A DNA stretch of 64,000 nucleotides from the NCBI RefSeq assembly GCF_029633865.1, contig NC_079224.1:19123126-19187125 (forward strand), given 5' to 3'. Positions 1-11,423 of the stretch are shown in pieces. The notes under the pieces are model-generated. The model worked only from the letters and a program-made list of their open reading frames with translations, ran no database searches and had not been told where the DNA came from. Position numbers and translations under genes: made by a program. Source of the stretch: Lampris incognitus. Its lineage: Eukaryota; Chordata; Actinopteri; Lampriformes; Lampridae. Position 1 is the first letter of the stretch, and every line of letters starts with the position of its first letter.

Positions 1-1434
1 TTCCTGCTAGATATTTTATATTGCCATTAAAATCTGCCTTTATTGCAGGGAAGATTCACTCGGCTTACCTAACTTATGTCTTATTGCTCATTATTCATCC
101 ACCAAAATGTGATGATTTCTGATGTATATTATTGGGGGGGGGGGTTCTCCGACTATCATATTTCTATGTTAAGGCAATAAACTGAAAAGATTTTATTTAT
201 TTATTAACTGTATTAATATTTGCTTAATAAGTGATAATTTCATGATTATCGTTGTGAATTTGTTTGACAAAACGGTGACTGGGCTAGCATGAAAGGTACA
301 GGTTTTAAGCACTATTTTCAACATGTAAACCATGATGGCATGGAGAGCGAATGTAATGAACATAATAATTCCTCACTTTGTACAACTGTCAGTGTTCCCT
401 TTGGGTATGCTAAAAGCATTTTACTGAATACGGTATCAAGAATTAAAGAAAAGGCATTAAGTTGTGATTCTATGGGTAAACGAGTATACCAATTTTAAAA
501 CACTTAGAACTGCAGGTGGTATTCTGTATTCTGGTTCCCCCATATTTGTATACATTGGAGATTGCCCTATGTTAATATATATATATATGTGTGTGAATCT
601 GAATACATTCAGCCTCAACACGACAGTTTAGTGGGATATTACTGAATGTTATACAAATGTATAGCTCATGAGTATTACATTGAAGCTTTCCTTTAGCTTT
701 TGTATATGACTACAGTACTAGAGTCAATGGACTTACAGTAAATTAAAGTTGATAAGTTTAATAAATGAATCAGTGAATATGTAAAGAATATATTGTCAAT
801 TTTTTTTAAAAACATTTTGAATAAATGTATTGGCCAATTTGCCCATCCTCCCATTATTTGGGTATATTGGCCAATTTAGCCATTTAAATTCAAACTGTAT
901 TTATGGTCTACATTATAAATGTAACTGGTGAAGTTGATAATGATTTTATGGTGATGACTTCTAAGGTACACAATATTTTTACATGTCACAAGTTTATATA
1001 ATTACAAGCTCATATTTATGCCGTTTTTGAAGATAATTTTTTATGTACAAATAAAAAATATCATTCTGGCAGAACATGTCCCATGATCTATTATTTTAAG
1101 CAGCAGTTATTCATCTATACTGCAGTTTGCAATTTCGGCTGTACTTCAGAGCATATCTAAACGCCTGTAGGTACATTTTGTTTCTTATCTAAGAAAAGTT
1201 GTTGATTTATAAAAAAAATTTAAAAAAAACAGTCGTAAACTTGTGTTGAAAACAAGCCACCAACATATTGTCAGAGCCAGGGTAGGTGTTAGTGTTACGT
1301 GATCAAGAATATCAAGAATAAAGTATGAGTGGAAAATAAAAACCAAAGACAATTGGCATCTTGCTTTTAAGAACAATGTAATGGTGACACTGAGATTTAA
1401 AAAGATTGCCCAAATCCCCCAAAGGCCTACAAGT
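1..1434. other. AT-rich noncoding DNA, nothing recognised
   Basis: No exon-like reading frame with recognisable protein similarity is visible on either strand. The stretch is AT-rich and has an 11-base G run at 134-144 and a short TA/TG repeat near 574-592. The few open frames are short and have low-complexity or non-protein-like composition, so I read them as chance. It may be intergenic DNA or an intron of a gene lying to the left. Confidence 0.6.
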
Positions 1435-1452
1435 CAATATCCAAATAAGAAT
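1435..1452. repeat. Left copy of target-site direct repeat
   Basis: An 18-base sequence (CAATATCCAAATAAGAAT) lies directly outside the (CTA)n tail of copy A. It recurs with one mismatch at 4841-4858 on the far side of the block, and its first 12 bases recur at 4050-4061. It is best read as a target-site duplication. Confidence 0.75.
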
Positions 1453-1493
<41 letters not shown>

Positions 1494-3425
1494 TTCGGCA
1501 GCTCCTGTTAGGGGTCGCCACAGCAGATCATCTGTTTCCATCTCTTCTTGTCCTCTGCATCTTCCTCTGTCACACCAACCAGCTGCATGTCCTCCCTCAC
1601 CGCATCCATAAACCTCCTCTTTGGCCTTCCTCTTTTCCTCTTGCCTGGCAGCTCCATATTCAGCATCCTTCTCCCAATATACCCAGCATCTCTCCTCCAC
1701 ACATGTCCAAAACATCTCAATCTTGCCTCTCTTGCTTTGTCTCCAAACCGTCCAACCTGAGCGGTCCCTCTAATATACTCGTTCCTAATCCTGTTCTTCT
1801 TCGTCATTCTCAATGAAAAGCTTAATGTCTTCAACTCTGCCACCTCCAGCTCTGCCTCCTGTCTTTTCGTCAGTGCCACCATCTCCAAACCATATAACAT
1901 AGCTGGTCTCACAACCATATTGTAAACCTTCCCTTTAACTCTTGCTGGTACCCTTCTGTAGCAAATTACCCCTGACACTCTTCTCCACCCACTCCACCCT
2001 GCCTGCATTCTCTTCTTCACCTCTCTTCTGCACTCCCCGTTACTATGGACAGTTGATCCCAAGTATGTAAACTCATCCACCTTCATCTTCTGTACTCTTT
2101 GCGTCCTCACTATTCCACTGTCCTCCCTCTCATTCACGCGTATGTATTCTGTATTGCTGCTACTGACTTTCACCCCTCTTCTCTCCAGTGCATACCTCCA
2201 CCTCTCCAGGCTCTCCTCAACCTGCACCTTACTCGCACTACAGATCACAATGTCACCCGCGAACATCATAGTCCACAGAGACTCCTGCCTGGCCTCGTCC
2301 ATCACCATTGCAAACAAGAAAGAGCTCAGAGCCAGTCCATGTCCTAACCTGCTGCACATCCTCCCCAGCTCGGTCCCTCTGTCTAGTCAATCAGTACAAG
2401 TCCTTTTCTCCTTCCTTAGTGTCCAACCTCTCATACAACTCACCATACACCTTTTCCTTTGCCTTCGCCACCTCTCTCTTCACATCTTTTTGTACTCCTG
2501 TCTACTTCATCTCTCTGACTATCCCGCTTCTTTGCCAACCTCTTCCTCTGTATACTTTGCTTTACTTCCTCATTCCACCACTAAGTCTCCTTGTCTTCCT
2601 TCCTCTGTCCAGATGACACACCAAGTACCTTACTAGCTGTCTCCCTCACTATTTCTGCAGTGGTTGCCCAGCTAGGCAGCTCTTCACTACCACCCAGTGA
2701 CTGTCTTAACTCCTTCCTGAACTCCTCACAATAGTCTTCCTTCTTTAACTTCTACCATTTGATCTTTGGCTCTGCCTTCATTATTCCTCCTGATCTCCAG
2801 TCATCCTACACATCACCATCCGATGCTGCCTAGCTACGTGATTCCCTGTCACCACCTTGCAGTCTCCAATCCCTTTCAGATCGCACCTCCTGCACAAGAT
2901 AAAGTCCACCTGTGTGCATCTTCCTTCACTCTTATATGTCACCCTGTGTTCCTCCCTTTTCTTGAAATATGTATTCACAACAGCCATTTCCATCCTTTTC
3001 ACAAAACCCATCACCGTCTGTCCTTCCATATTACTCTCCTTGACACCATACCTACCCATCACCTCCTCGTCACCCGTTCCCTTCACGAACATGTCCATTG
3101 AAATCCGCTCCTATCACCACTCTCTCCTCATTGGGTACACTATCCACCACTTCATCCAACTCACTCCAGAATTCTTCTTTCTTTTCCATCTCACATCCAA
3201 CTTGCGGGGCATATGTGCTGATAACATTCATCATCACACCTTTGATTTCCAGCTTCATACTCACCACTCTGTTCGACACTCTCTTCACCTCCAACACACT
3301 CTTGACATACTCTTCCTTCAGAATTACCCCTACCCCATTTCTCCTCCTAGCCGCACTATGGTAGAAGAGTTTGAACCCACCTCCGATGCTCCTGGCCTTA
3401 CTCCCCTTCCATCTGTCCTCACTCT
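1453..3425 (-). mobile_element. RTE-type LINE fragment, internally deleted (copy A)
   Basis: On the minus strand this reads as a LINE with an apurinic-type endonuclease region (about 3425-2781), a short linker, and then the C-terminal half of the reverse transcriptase and the downstream region (2359-1508). It ends in a (TAG)n tail, seen on the plus strand as (CTA)n at 1453-1490. Compared with the fuller plus-strand copy at 29311-32440, the N-terminal half of the RT is missing at a junction near 2345. The RT catalytic box reads FAGD instead of FADD, so this copy is dead even apart from its stop codons. The short-repeat tail and the order endonuclease-RT without a chromodomain or RNase H fit the RTE clade. 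The clade call is by recall of family features, not by alignment. Confidence 0.8.
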
Positions 3426-4049
3426 TGTTTGTGCACATGTATTCCGTCTTGCTCTACTGGCTTTTATTCCTCTTCTCTCCAGTGCATACCTCCACCTCTC
3501 CAGGCTCTCCTCAACCTGCTACCTGCACTCACTACACATCACAATGTCATCCACGAACATATAGTCCACAGAGACTCCTGCCTGATCTCGTCCATCAACC
3601 TGTCCATCACCATTGCAAACAAGGGCTGAGTCACTCCTTGATGTAATCCAACCTCTACGTTGAACCCGTCCGTCATTCCTACCGCACATCTCACCACTTT
3701 CACACTGCCCTCATACATACCCTGCACCACTCCTACATACTTCTCTGCCACCCCCGACCTCCTCATACAATACTACACCTCCTCTCTCGGCACCCTTCCA
3801 TATGCGTTCTCTAAATCTACAAAGACACTGTAACTCCTTCTGATCTCTATACTTCTCAATCAACATTCTCAAAGCAAACGTCACATCTGTAGTGCTCTTT
3901 CGTGGCATGAAACCATACTGCTGCTGGCTAATCATCACCTCTCCTCTTAACCTAGCTTCTATTACTCCTTCCCATATCTTCATGATGTGGCTGATCAACT
4001 TTATACCTCTGTAGTTGCTACAGCTCTGCACATCACCCTTATTCTTGAC
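3426..4049 (-). mobile_element. RTE-type LINE fragment, RT core (copy B)
   Basis: The minus strand encodes the central part of the same reverse transcriptase as copies A and D, beginning at an NKGDVQ-like segment near 4045 and running through the GFMPRKST region and the DLENAYD-like box. It is broken by frameshifts and ends abruptly at 3426 against the endonuclease end of copy A. It may be the displaced middle of copy A after rearrangement rather than a separate insertion. Confidence 0.7.
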
Positions 4050-4061
4050 CAATACCCAAAT

Positions 4062-4840
4062 CTACTACTACTACTTTTGGCTGCTCCCGTCAGGGGTCGC
4101 CACAGCGCATCATCTGTTTCCATATCTTCCTGTCCTCTGCATTTTCCTCTGTCACCACATCCATAAACCTCCTCTTTGGCCTTCCTCTTTTCCTCTTCCC
4201 GGGCAGCTTCATATTCAGTATCTTTCCCCCTATATACCTAGCATCTCTCCTCCACTCATGTCCAAACCATCTCAATCTTGCCTCTCTCGCTTTGTCTCCA
4301 AACCATCCAACCTGAGCTGTACCTCTAATATACTCGTTCCTAATCCTGTCCTTCTTCATCATTCCCAATGAAAAGCTTAGCATCTTCAACTCTGCCACCT
4401 CCAGCTCCACCTCCTGTCTTTTCATCAGTGCCACTGTCTCCAAACCATATAACATAGTTGGTCTCACAACCATATTGTAAACCTTGCCTTTAACTCTTGC
4501 TAGTACCCTTCTGTTGCAAATCACTCCTGACACTCTTCTCAACCCACTCCACCCTCCCTGCACTCTCTTCTTCACCTCTTTTTCACACTCCCAATTACGT
4601 TGGACAGTCGACCACAAGTATTAAAACTCATACGCCTTCGTCACCTCCACTCCTTGCATCCTCACCATTCCACTGTCCTCCCTCTCATTCACACGCGTTT
4701 CGTCTTGCTCCTACTGACTTTCATTCCTCTTCTCTCCAGTGCATACCTCCACCTCTCCAGGCTCTCCTCAACCTGCACCCTACTCTCGCTACAGATCACA
4801 ATGTCAACATCCAACCTGTCCATCACCATTGCATCTTGAG
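4062..4840 (-). mobile_element. RTE-type LINE 3' fragment (copy C)
   Basis: This 5'-truncated copy runs from the region just after the RT catalytic core to the 3' end. It keeps a short (TAG)n tail (CTA on the plus strand at 4062-4074). The same 12 bases (CAATACCCAAAT) lie on both sides at 4050-4061 and 4841-4852, as expected of a target-primed insertion. Reading frame is partly open (4617-4090) but lacks the RT catalytic residues. Confidence 0.8.
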
Positions 4841-4858
4841 CAATACCCAAATAAGAAT

Positions 4859-5094
4859 AGGATTAAAAAAATGGACGTAAAATGAAAAAATTAAAACACG
4901 GGGGGGGGGGGCAAAACAAAAAGAAATAGACCACATAAATCACGGTAAGCTTCTTGTCCCTTCAGTTACTTATCATCTCCCCGTGGTGTGTCGGGAAATG
5001 ACTACGTACACATTCTCTCGGAAACCACGTGATCAGGCGAAACTAGCCGAACCGCCATATGGCATCTTCATTACCAAGCCTAAACGCTATACTT
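4859..5094. other. Spacer between RTE-type fragments
   Basis: AT-rich DNA with a 12-base G run at 4900-4911. No coding or RNA signal was seen. Confidence 0.5.
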
Positions 5095-6373
5095 TACTAC
5101 CACCACCACTACTACTACTTCCGGCTGCTCCCGTTAGGGGTCGCCACAGCGGATCATCCGTTTCCATTTCTTCCTGTCCTCTGCATCTTCCTCTGTCACA
5201 CCAACCACCTGCATGTCCTCCCTCACCACATCCATAAACCTCCTCTGTGGCCTTCCTCTTTTCCTCTTCCCTGGCAGCTCCATATTCAGTATCCTTCTCC
5301 CAATATACCCAGCATCTCTCCTCCACACCAGTCCAAACCATCTCAATCTTGCCTCTCTTGCTTTGTCTCCAAACCGTCCAACCTGAGCGGTCCCTCTAAT
5401 ATAATCATTCCTAATCCTGTCCTTCTTCGTTACTCCCAGTGAAAATCTTAGCATCTTCAACTCTGCCACCTCCAGCTCCGCCTCCTGTCTTTTCATCAGT
5501 GCCACTGTCTCCAAACCATATAACATAGCTGGTCTCACAAACGTTTTGTAAACCTTCCCTTTAACTCTTGCTGGTCGCAAATCACTCCTGACACTCTTCT
5601 CCACCCACTCCACCCTGCCTGCACTCTCTTCTTCACCTCGCTCCAGCACTCCCCGTTACTTTGGACAGTTGACCCCAAGTATTTAAACTCATATGCCTTC
5701 GTCACCTCCACTCCTTGCATCCTCACCATTCCACTGTCCTCCCTCTCATTCACACATAGGTATTCCGTCTTGCTCCTACTGACTTTCATTCCTCTTCTCT
5801 CCAGTGCATACCTCCACCTCTCCAGGCTCTCCTCAACCTGCACCCTACTCTCACTACAGATCACAATGTCATCCGTGAACATCATCGTCCACGGAAACTC
5901 CTGCCTGTTCTCGTCCGTCAACCTGTCCATCACCATTGCAAACAAGAAAGGGCTCAGAGCCGATCCTTGATGTAATCCCACCTCCACCTTGAACCCATCT
6001 GTCATTCCAACTGCACACCTCACCACTGTCACACTTCCCTCATACATATCCTGCACCACTCCTCATACTTCTCTGCCACTCCCGACTTCCTCATACAATA
6101 CCACACCTCCTCTCTTGGCACCCTGTCGTATGCGTTCTCTAAATCTACAAAGACACAATGTAACTCCTTCTGGCCTTCTCTATACTCCTCAAGCAACAAT
6201 CTCAAAGCAAACATTGCATCTGTGGTGCTCTTTCGTGGCATGAAACCATACTGCTGCTCGCTAATCATCACCTCTCCTATAGCTTCTACTACTCTTTCCC
6301 ACATCTTCATGTTGTGGCTGATCAACTTTATACGTCTGTAGTTGCTACAGCGCTGCACATCGCCCTTGTTGTT
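5095..6373 (-). mobile_element. RTE-type LINE, 5'-truncated (copy D)
   Basis: Contiguous minus-strand RT region and 3' end of the same LINE family. Reading starts near 6373 in the NKGDVQ-like segment and passes GFMPRKST and an FTDD catalytic box (normally FADD). It ends in a CTA-rich tail at 5095-5119 that reads as (TAG)n on the minus strand. Frames 6670-6029, 6059-5535 and 5649-5134 overlap, which shows at least two frameshifts. A short shared ACTTTAC at 5092 and near 6375 could be a target duplication but is too short to be sure. Confidence 0.85.
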
Positions 6374-6384
6374 GAACTTTACCA

Positions 6385-7203
6385 CTGTGTCATGTGTGGG
6401 CCGCTCGTTGAGAATTTTTATCGGCAGGGTACTTCTGGATGTTAGTGACACAAAAAATGTGTTAACCAACATACTCGCCGGATACTTCATATTAAAAGAA
6501 GAATTACACCTAGGGGGAAAATCAAATGGAGATCTCCTGCTGACTGGCAGAAAACCTGGTTTCTGCCCAGGAAGTACTGCAAATAAAGCCAAGGAGGTTA
6601 ATTTGAAGGTTCTCCACAAGATATATCCTGTGAATTCTGTCTTATCCAAATATATGGACATAGATAACAAATGTTACTTTTGTGGCTACGTGGAGGAAAC
6701 GCTGGTACATTTATATTTTGAATGTGAGAACACATTTCTTACCCATCTAAACTGTTAACTCGCCGATCAACATAATGTTACTCACTCATTCAACCTTAAA
6801 GATATAATTTTTATTATGAAAATTCCACAAAAAAGCCACTTTTTTGTTTTATATGCAAAATTGTTCCATCCATACAAAGTTGCAGCCTTTCTTTCCCCTT
6901 TTCATACTGGAAATAGACTAGCTTCTCAAATCTCTTAAATTGGTTAGAAATTTAAAAAATATATATATTTCAGAGTTTCTATGAAGCAGTCTTTAATAGA
7001 AATAGATAAGTAATGATTTGATTTATTTGTAATGATTTGCTCTACTTGTATGAGTGTTTGTGTTTCTATGTATATGTGTTTTATTGTAGGTACATGTATG
7101 TTTTTGTTAGGAAACTGTTTTACTGTACCTACGTTTTAATTTTTTGTGAACAAAAAATATTGTTGTATTCCTTTGAGGAATAATGAAGAATAAATTTTAA
7201 AAA
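6385..7203 (+). mobile_element. L1-like LINE 3' end
   Basis: The plus strand encodes a conserved C-terminal segment of L1/Tx1-type ORF2 proteins: a K-x-LH-x-IYPVNS segment, then DxxNKCYFCGYxEETLVHLYFEC, which holds a CxxC...H...C zinc-binding arrangement (near 6590-6740). A stop follows at 6758 and then an AT-rich 3' UTR that ends in AATAAATTTTAAAAAAG at about 7187-7203. The RT core is absent, so this is a 5'-truncated insertion. It abuts RTE-type copy D tail-to-head. Confidence 0.75.
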
Positions 7204-7249
7204 AGTGATTGACAGGCATATTTCCCACCTGTATATCACGAAGACCCGC

Positions 7250-7360
7250 CTTACTCTGCATCTGATTGGCTAGTACTTGTTTCCTCCGTTAGTTAGGTTG
7301 GTTACGGTTAGAGTTAGGGCAGGATTAGGGTTAGGGTTACCCAATCAGAGGCAGAGTAGG
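7250..7360. repeat. Inverted repeat with CCAAT boxes around TTAGGG-like bases
   Basis: A 20-base arm at 7250-7269 and its reverse complement at 7341-7360 match at 18 of 20 positions. Each arm contains ATTGG/CCAAT. The loop carries GATTAGGGTTAGGGTTA at about 7323-7339. It may be a small repeat element or part of the distal gorasp1 promoter. Confidence 0.6.
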
Positions 7361-7414
7361 GGTGGGTTTTTTTCGAAATGCGGGTGGGGAAAATGACGCC
7401 ATCGGCGGTCCTCG

Positions 7415-7684
7415 CCAATCACGTGGTTTCCGGAAGAATGTCTGTCTATGGCGACTCTTCCGGTTATGTCTTCGCCAACCAAGGACTGGATTGGGAAGAA
7501 GGAGGAGGAGGAGGAGGAGGAGGCGGAGGAGGGGAGGGGGGTATTAATTGCCACAGCGTTCGCTGGCAGCGATGCTTGACTAGTTTGGTCTGCTGAGGTA
7601 CGAACCATAGACAAGATGGCCACAGACTGTCAATAAATCTTCCGCGGTTCTCTGATGAGATTAATACTTTAAGATTCAGTCACG
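7415..7684 (+). promoter_or_regulatory. Probable gorasp1 promoter and 5' UTR
   Basis: The 270 bases before the gorasp1 start codon are GC-richer than the flanks. They contain a CACGTG E-box near 7421 and two ETS-type CCGGAA/TTCCGG cores near 7431 and 7459. There is no convincing TATA box. A purine tract (GGA)n lies at 7500-7535. This composition fits a housekeeping promoter with dispersed starts. The exact transcription start is not visible. Confidence 0.5.
7500..7535 (+). repeat. (GGA)n microsatellite
   Basis: Purine-only trinucleotide repeat in the presumed 5' UTR or promoter of gorasp1, interrupted by one GGC. Confidence 0.9.
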
Positions 7685-10600
7685 ATGGGCCTATCGCAAA
7701 GTTCAGGTGGACTGGAAGGAGGAACGTATGGATATCATGTGCACGGAGTAAGGACTGTGACTTAATTGAACTGTTTTGCTTTTGTTTTTAAGCGGCGTAC
7801 GTTTCAGCAGCTTACGTTGATATTCGTGGAGTTGCTGCAATGCGACCTGCCAAAATCTGATGAGGTGGCACTTATACTTGTTCATTGGACACGCATCCAC
7901 AAGTGGAAGTTTAAATGTCGTCAAAGAAATAAGCGTCTATACAGTCTGCTAACTAACTTAACGTTCAGCAAGAGGGAACTACAGCAGCCTCTTGGCTCAA
8001 CGTTGATGCCACATCTTTGCAGGCAAATCTGTCAATAACTGTCTTGTAGTGTATGGCTAATGGCTTTTGTTATTTTATTTTCTGATGGGATCGGGTTCAG
8101 CAATAAAGCAATGTATATTTCATGGAGTGTGAAGCCCACCTTATTTGAGCATGTATAGAGACTTTATTGAGGCTGTGTATTAAACCAAAATCCTCTTCAA
8201 GGGCTGCTGTGCACTACAAGTCGTTTAATATGAGGCAGTTTAGTGTGAACGGCTGGCTTACCTTGATCAGTAGGATTTATAACATGTAAAATACATAGAT
8301 ATGTTACATCACATTGCAACTTTCAGTGTTTGTTCTCATCTTCATAGGTGCAGGAGAATTCACCCGCCGAAAAGGCTGGATTGGAGCCATTTTTTGACTT
8401 CATTCTCTCTCTTGATAACAACAGACTTGTAAGTTCAGTATTTGAGCATAATTACTGTAGTCATAGGGTATCAGCTGCAAATAGATCATAAATCAATAAA
8501 AGGGACATCTGTGAAACACGTTGATCAAAAAAAGATTGTGGTATAACATGACAGTTTTACACAAACCTTATCATGAATATTTAGTTAATATTACCCCCCC
8601 CACACACACACACTCCCAATTCCTTTCATTTCTGTGCACCAGAACCAGGAGAATGACCTGCTCAAGGAACTGCTGAAAGCCAACATGGAGAAAGCAGTGA
8701 AAATGGAGGTGTACAGCACCAAAACCATGAAGGTCCGTGAGCTGGAGGTGGTGCCTAGTTACATGTGGGGAGGACAGGGCCTTCTAGGTGCCAGTGTCCG
8801 CTTCTGCAGTCACCAAGGTGCCAATGAGAACGTCTGGCACGTCCTGGTGAGCTGCTCCACTAAGCTATGCCAGGCTCTGACTGATGAAAGTTTTGCCTCT
8901 GCACTCATAAAGTAGTTTTTTTGTTGTCCTTTTGTTTGTCCCCCTGATAGAAATTGTATTTGTTTTTCCCAGGATGTAGATGTCAATTCACCTGCTGCTC
9001 TGGCAGGGCTTCGACCTCACAGTGACTTCATTGTGGGTGCAGATCAGGTGCTGCAAGATGTAAGACTCATTTTCATATTGGGCTTTTTTTCTTGACTGTA
9101 AAATAACTTGGCTGTGTAATGGGCTGTGATTGTGCTGTCAACTCAAAGTGTTATCACTGGCCCTGTGGCCTTGAATTGAACTAAGTGGGCATAGATGATG
9201 GATGGATGGATGTTACCATTGGCCAGCAGTGTAAAATGTTGACTGATGCCAACTCACAAGCTAAAACAGTATTGTTGATACCGTGTTCCCAGTCAGAAGA
9301 CTTCTTTACCCTCATTGAAGCCCATGAAGGGAAAGCCCTGAAGCTATTGGTGTACAACACAGAAACCGATGCTTGCCGAGAGGTGGTGGTCACACCAAAC
9401 GGAGCCTGGGGGGGTGAGGGCAGGTATGTGGCCGTTCATGTAAATACAAGGATTTCTAGACCTTGTTGTCTTCATATTAGGAAACACTGATAAAGTTTTA
9501 TCTATGAAATATGTTATCCCTGTGCAGTTTGGGTTGCGGCATTGGCTATGGCTACCTGCATCGAATTCCAGCTTCTCCTGATGTATCCATCGCAACCCCT
9601 CCACCATCTGCTCCTGAAGAAAGCCCTTCCTCAACAACGCCTACCCATGGATTCACAGAGGTATATGCTTTTCTGATGCTTAGTTCAAAATATTTATCTG
9701 ACAGTTGCGTGATTTGACTCTGTGCATTCTATGCCATTTTTTTCTGAGGCATTAGTGGTCAAGGGTTTTGAAACTATGCAATTTCCACAGCTCTTCACAA
9801 ATGTTTTACCCATTTATAAACCAATGTTAATAATATGCAGCTAAGAGTTGCAAAATATAAGTATCAGTCTTGAAACATTTACGATCTCAGGATGGAATTA
9901 ATTAACTCCATAAATGGCAGTACTGTTTGTCTTGGTTTCTGATAATGGTACAGCTGAATAACTTCTTGGCTTGAGATATAGTTCTTACCTCTGTATATTT
10001 ACAGGTGTCTCTGATGGCTGCTTCAGGCCAGAGGGAGGATCTTGTTGACCCTGAGCAGGTCACCCTACAGGATGCCCAACTACCTCTGCCCATTCAGAGT
10101 GTCATTGACCCTGGTGAGTGGCAGAAATGTGTCATTAAAACACAGTGGAAAACCCGAGAGAGAGAGTACACTGGGATTACTTGAGTTCGCTCTGAAACTG
10201 TGGAGGCGCTCTGATGTCTCTCAAATCCCCAAATCTTACTGCCCAAAAACTCAGCCAATTATGTGGAGGAAAATTTTAACTATTGCCATATTCTGCTTAG
10301 ACCTCATTGGTGATATATGGTTTCATATATCTCTGTGTTTTAATTATACATTCCTGTGTTAATCCTTTTACACCATAGTATGTATGACGTCCTGTGTGGT
10401 GTCCTATACTTTGTTGAAGAACAGAACTACTTCTTTCCAATTCAAGATCAAATATTTTATTAATTATTTACCAAAGTACTTTGTTGTAAGTTGTTGTAAG
10501 TGCTGGTATGTTCTTGAAAGCCTTAAAATTGCAAGCGTTTTGTTTTTGTTTGTGTAGGTTTCTCTGAATCTGAGGAGGCCATTTTAAATACTGACCCTTC

Positions 10601-11423
10601 AGACTTGGTGGACAGGTTGGACCTGTCCATGTCATCCATTGACATGACCAACACCTCACTGGCCATGCATGAGGAGAAGGACATTGAAATAACAGGTGTA
10701 GGTAGGTCAACATCAATATTCTGTACCCACCATGTGCTTCCAATATTCTATGGGAGAACATAAATAGGATTACATCTGCTCTACTGCCCTTCTAGTTCAT
10801 TCCCTGCTCCAATATTGTCCAGACTGGTGTTCATGCAACTCAGGCTGCCGTCTTTAGTCTTAATACATATCTTATGTTTACATTTTCTGTTTGTCTATAC
10901 AGAGGAGCTAGAGACTAGTGATTTGGCCACTATGTCAGTTGACAGCCTGACTGAGATGGAGCCGCAAGAGCTCAGCTTCTTGTCCACCGTGGACCCAGCT
11001 TCAGCTTTCACCTCCACTGACACTGTATCGGATTCCTTAGTCCCACCTGACGAATCTTCTTACTTGATCCCAGAATCCACAGATCCACCCTGCAGTTCTG
11101 CTGAGTCTGGTGAAGCCCAAGGTATGGCCATGGATGAATTCTCTCCTCCCTTGGTGTCCCTGGAGCCTCCTGTTGATCCCCCAGTATCAGCCCCCAGCTC
11201 CCCCTCCCCACCTCCTGCTGATCTCATCCCACCTCAGGCTGCTGGCGAGTCCCCAGCGGATGACTCTCTTCAACATGCATTGGGGGATACAATGGAGCCT
11301 GACGTCATCAGCTTGGTGGAGCAGTCTTCAGATCCTGAGCCTGCGGACCCCACTCAACAATGCGGCCAAAAGGATGAGGCGCAGGAGCCTGACGAGGTAA
11401 CTACAGACCTTACTCTTGAGTAA
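7685..11423 (+). CDS. gorasp1: Golgi reassembly-stacking protein 1 (GRASP65), complete, 9 coding exons
   Basis: Peripheral Golgi protein that links cisternae by homo-oligomerising and binds GM130-type golgins. Coding exons: 7685-7747, 8348-8428, 8643-8846, 8973-9059, 9293-9423, 9528-9660, 10005-10113, 10558-10701, 10903-11423. All splice sites are GT-AG and phases join without a break, giving 490 aa (human about 440). Seen: an MG start with Gly2 free for N-myristoylation; a GRASP domain of two PDZ-like halves (roughly residues 15-215) with [62 protein letters not shown]; then an acidic Ser/Pro-rich tail ending DLTLE. The N-terminal half resembles both GORASP1 and GORASP2. I choose GORASP1 because the tail lacks the Pro/Leu-rich repeats of GORASP2 and because wdr48 and an SCN gene follow as in human 3p22. 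A donor-like GAG/GTAACT near 11395 in the last exon could allow an alternative end. Confidence 0.95.

Noticed and set aside
289-498. 69-codon open frame near the left edge
   Set aside because: No family signature, no splice or promoter context, and biased composition in AT-rich DNA. Likely chance.
7320-7340. Interstitial telomere
   Set aside because: Only about two and a half TTAGGG-like units. Too short to claim.
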